Shown piece by piece: positions 63,227-64,000 of a stretch of 64,000 bases of DNA. This DNA comes from VXYL01 sp965200375 (GTDB lineage Bacteria; Pseudomonadota; Gammaproteobacteria; Pseudomonadales; Azotimanducaceae): NCBI GenBank assembly GCA_965200375.1, contig OZ241353.1, positions 1,302,001 to 1,366,000 of the forward strand, in the 5' to 3' direction. The translations under genes and the position numbers were made by a program. Under the pieces are notes generated by a model. That model did no database searches. It was not told the DNA's origin and saw nothing but the letters and a program-made list of their open reading frames with translations. The stretch's first letter is position 1; each line of letters begins with the position of its first letter.

Positions 63227-64000
63227 CGCTGGACTACGTCGCCTACGGCCTGCGGATCCGCTCGGCCCTGCCGCTGCCCCTGCCTGGCTGGTCCGGCCTG
63301 CGCCGGGGCGAGGCGGATGTCGAGGTGGTCCTCGGCGCCACGCCGATGCGCCTTCCTGCGCCATCCGCCAGACGGGCGAGGTGGGAGACCGCGCCAGGGC
63401 GTTGTCTGGTACGTCTGCCGGGCCAGGCCCGCTGCCTCGTTGCTGGCGGGCACCGCATCGTCCTCGAGCGATGGGGCTGCGCCGGGGACGATGTGGCGCA
63501 TTGGCTGGCCACCTCGGTGCTGGCGGCTCTGCTGCTGCAGCGGGGCATCATGCCTTTGCACTCGAGCGCGATAGCGACTGCCGCCGGCGCGGCGCTGTTT
63601 CTGGGCGAGTCCGGCGCTGGCAAGTCGTCGCTGCTCGGCGCAATGGTCGGAATCGGCTACACCATGATGGCCGACGACGTCACCGGCGTGGTCCTGGAGG
63701 ACGAAGCGCCCATCGCGCTGCCGGGGTTCCCGCGTGTGCGTCTGCCGCAGGACTCCCTCGACAGCCTTGGCTGGGGGGTGGACAAGCCCGCCTTGGACGC
63801 AAAGACGTCCGTTCCTGTCGAGCGGTTTCGGACCGCGCCGCTCAGGATGGCCGCTTGCTACGTCCTGGCCTCGGAAGCCCCGGCCTCCGCTGGGCAAGCC
63901 GGCGGCGTCGATGGCTGCGCCATCATGCCGATTTCGGCGTCGGAGGCGCGCGGGTGGCTGTGGCGGCACACGTACCGGCAGCGACGGATCGGCCCGTTCG
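63223..64000 (+). CDS. HPr kinase/phosphorylase-like protein, 5' part
   Basis: The frame starts with the GTG at 63223 (overlapping the sulfotransferase stop by 4 bp) and is open to the end of the window, so it is partial (259 codons). It opens VTLDYVAYGLRIRSALPLPL, has the typical HSSAIAT before Walker A ALFLGESGAGKSSLLGAM, and then YTMMADDVTGVV, matching HprK-like kinases. In such clusters these are not HPr kinases but small-molecule or peptide kinases, often near lasso-peptide, PqqD or glycosyltransferase genes. The joint presence with a sulfotransferase suggests a tailoring cluster. Confidence 0.75.
   Translation, partial: MTLDYVAYGLRIRSALPLPLPGWSGLRRGEADVEVVLGATPMRLPAPSARRARWETAPGRCLVRLPGQARCLVAGGHRIVLERWGCAGDDVAHWLATSVLAALLLQRGIMPLHSSAIATAAGAALFLGESGAGKSSLLGAMVGIGYTMMADDVTGVVLEDEAPIALPGFPRVRLPQDSLDSLGWGVDKPALDAKTSVPVERFRTAPLRMAACYVLASEAPASAGQAGGVDGCAIMPISASEARGWLWRHTYRQRRIGPF

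Noticed and set aside
1..64000. CRISPR arrays, tRNA or rRNA genes, transposases
   Set aside because: No regularly spaced short repeats with unique spacers, no recognisable RNA gene and no DDE or serine/tyrosine recombinase frame was found.

Overview
The window is about 64 kb of GC-rich DNA with frequent GTG/TTG starts and stop/start overlaps such as ATGA and GTGA. The gene content points to a gammaproteobacterium: a TusDCB-TusE sulfur relay, a PA0069-type radical SAM gene behind a LexA-like box, RND efflux, a TonB-dependent receptor and CbbQ/NorQ-CbbO/NorD-type proteins. The accessory load is heavy: giant GLUG/Calx-beta/LRR surface proteins, an ankyrin protein, toxin-antitoxin pairs, a restriction-modification remnant and sulfotransferases. 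This would fit a marine, possibly invertebrate-associated, lineage, but that habitat is inference only; no rRNA or tRNA is present to place it.

Layout. 1-6.6 kb: 3' end of an M50 protease, acyl-CoA dehydrogenase-like and enoyl-CoA hydratase genes, a DUF169 gene, the tusD-tusC-tusB-tusE operon, and an arylsulfotransferase-like gene on the minus strand. 6.6-28.1 kb: two giant paralogous genes (A and B) encoding secreted multidomain proteins, with a minus-strand AAA ATPase/PD-(D/E)XK gene between them. The last ~4.55 kb of A and B are a direct repeat that I could not tell apart, each gene has a poly-C tract just upstream of its start, and B carries a frameshift at a module junction. 28.2-32.6 kb: RND adaptor and permease. 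32.7-38.8 kb (all minus): an AAA/DUF4143 protein, a three-gene operon of a VOC dioxygenase-like protein plus MoxR-type AAA+ and VWA proteins, and a PIN-type toxin-antitoxin pair.

38.9-41.9 kb: a XamI-like methyltransferase and a twice-frameshifted XamI-like endonuclease, bracketed by 65-bp direct repeats. 42-45.7 kb: ankyrin protein, alpha/beta hydrolase, and a DUF433/DUF5615 pair. 45.8-47.7 kb: a GST and the SOS-box radical SAM gene, divergent. 47.7-57.3 kb: a heterodimeric ABC exporter translationally coupled to a GH32 glycosidase, followed by a GH63/MGH1-like glycosidase with PKD and GEVED domains. 57.3-61.4 kb (minus): an esterase interrupted in frame by tandem copies of a short palindromic element, and a TonB-dependent receptor. 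62.0-64.0 kb: a sulfotransferase overlapping an HPr-kinase-like gene that runs off the window.

The most interesting signals are: (i) the A/B locus, which looks like a contingency locus combining poly-C slippage, gene conversion and module recombination; (ii) the VOC-MoxR-VWA operon, which suggests a dedicated activase for a ring-cleavage-type metalloenzyme; (iii) a coding-tolerant palindromic repeat found in tandem inside the esterase and again exactly at the ABC/GH32 junction; (iv) the 65-bp repeats framing a decaying R-M pair.
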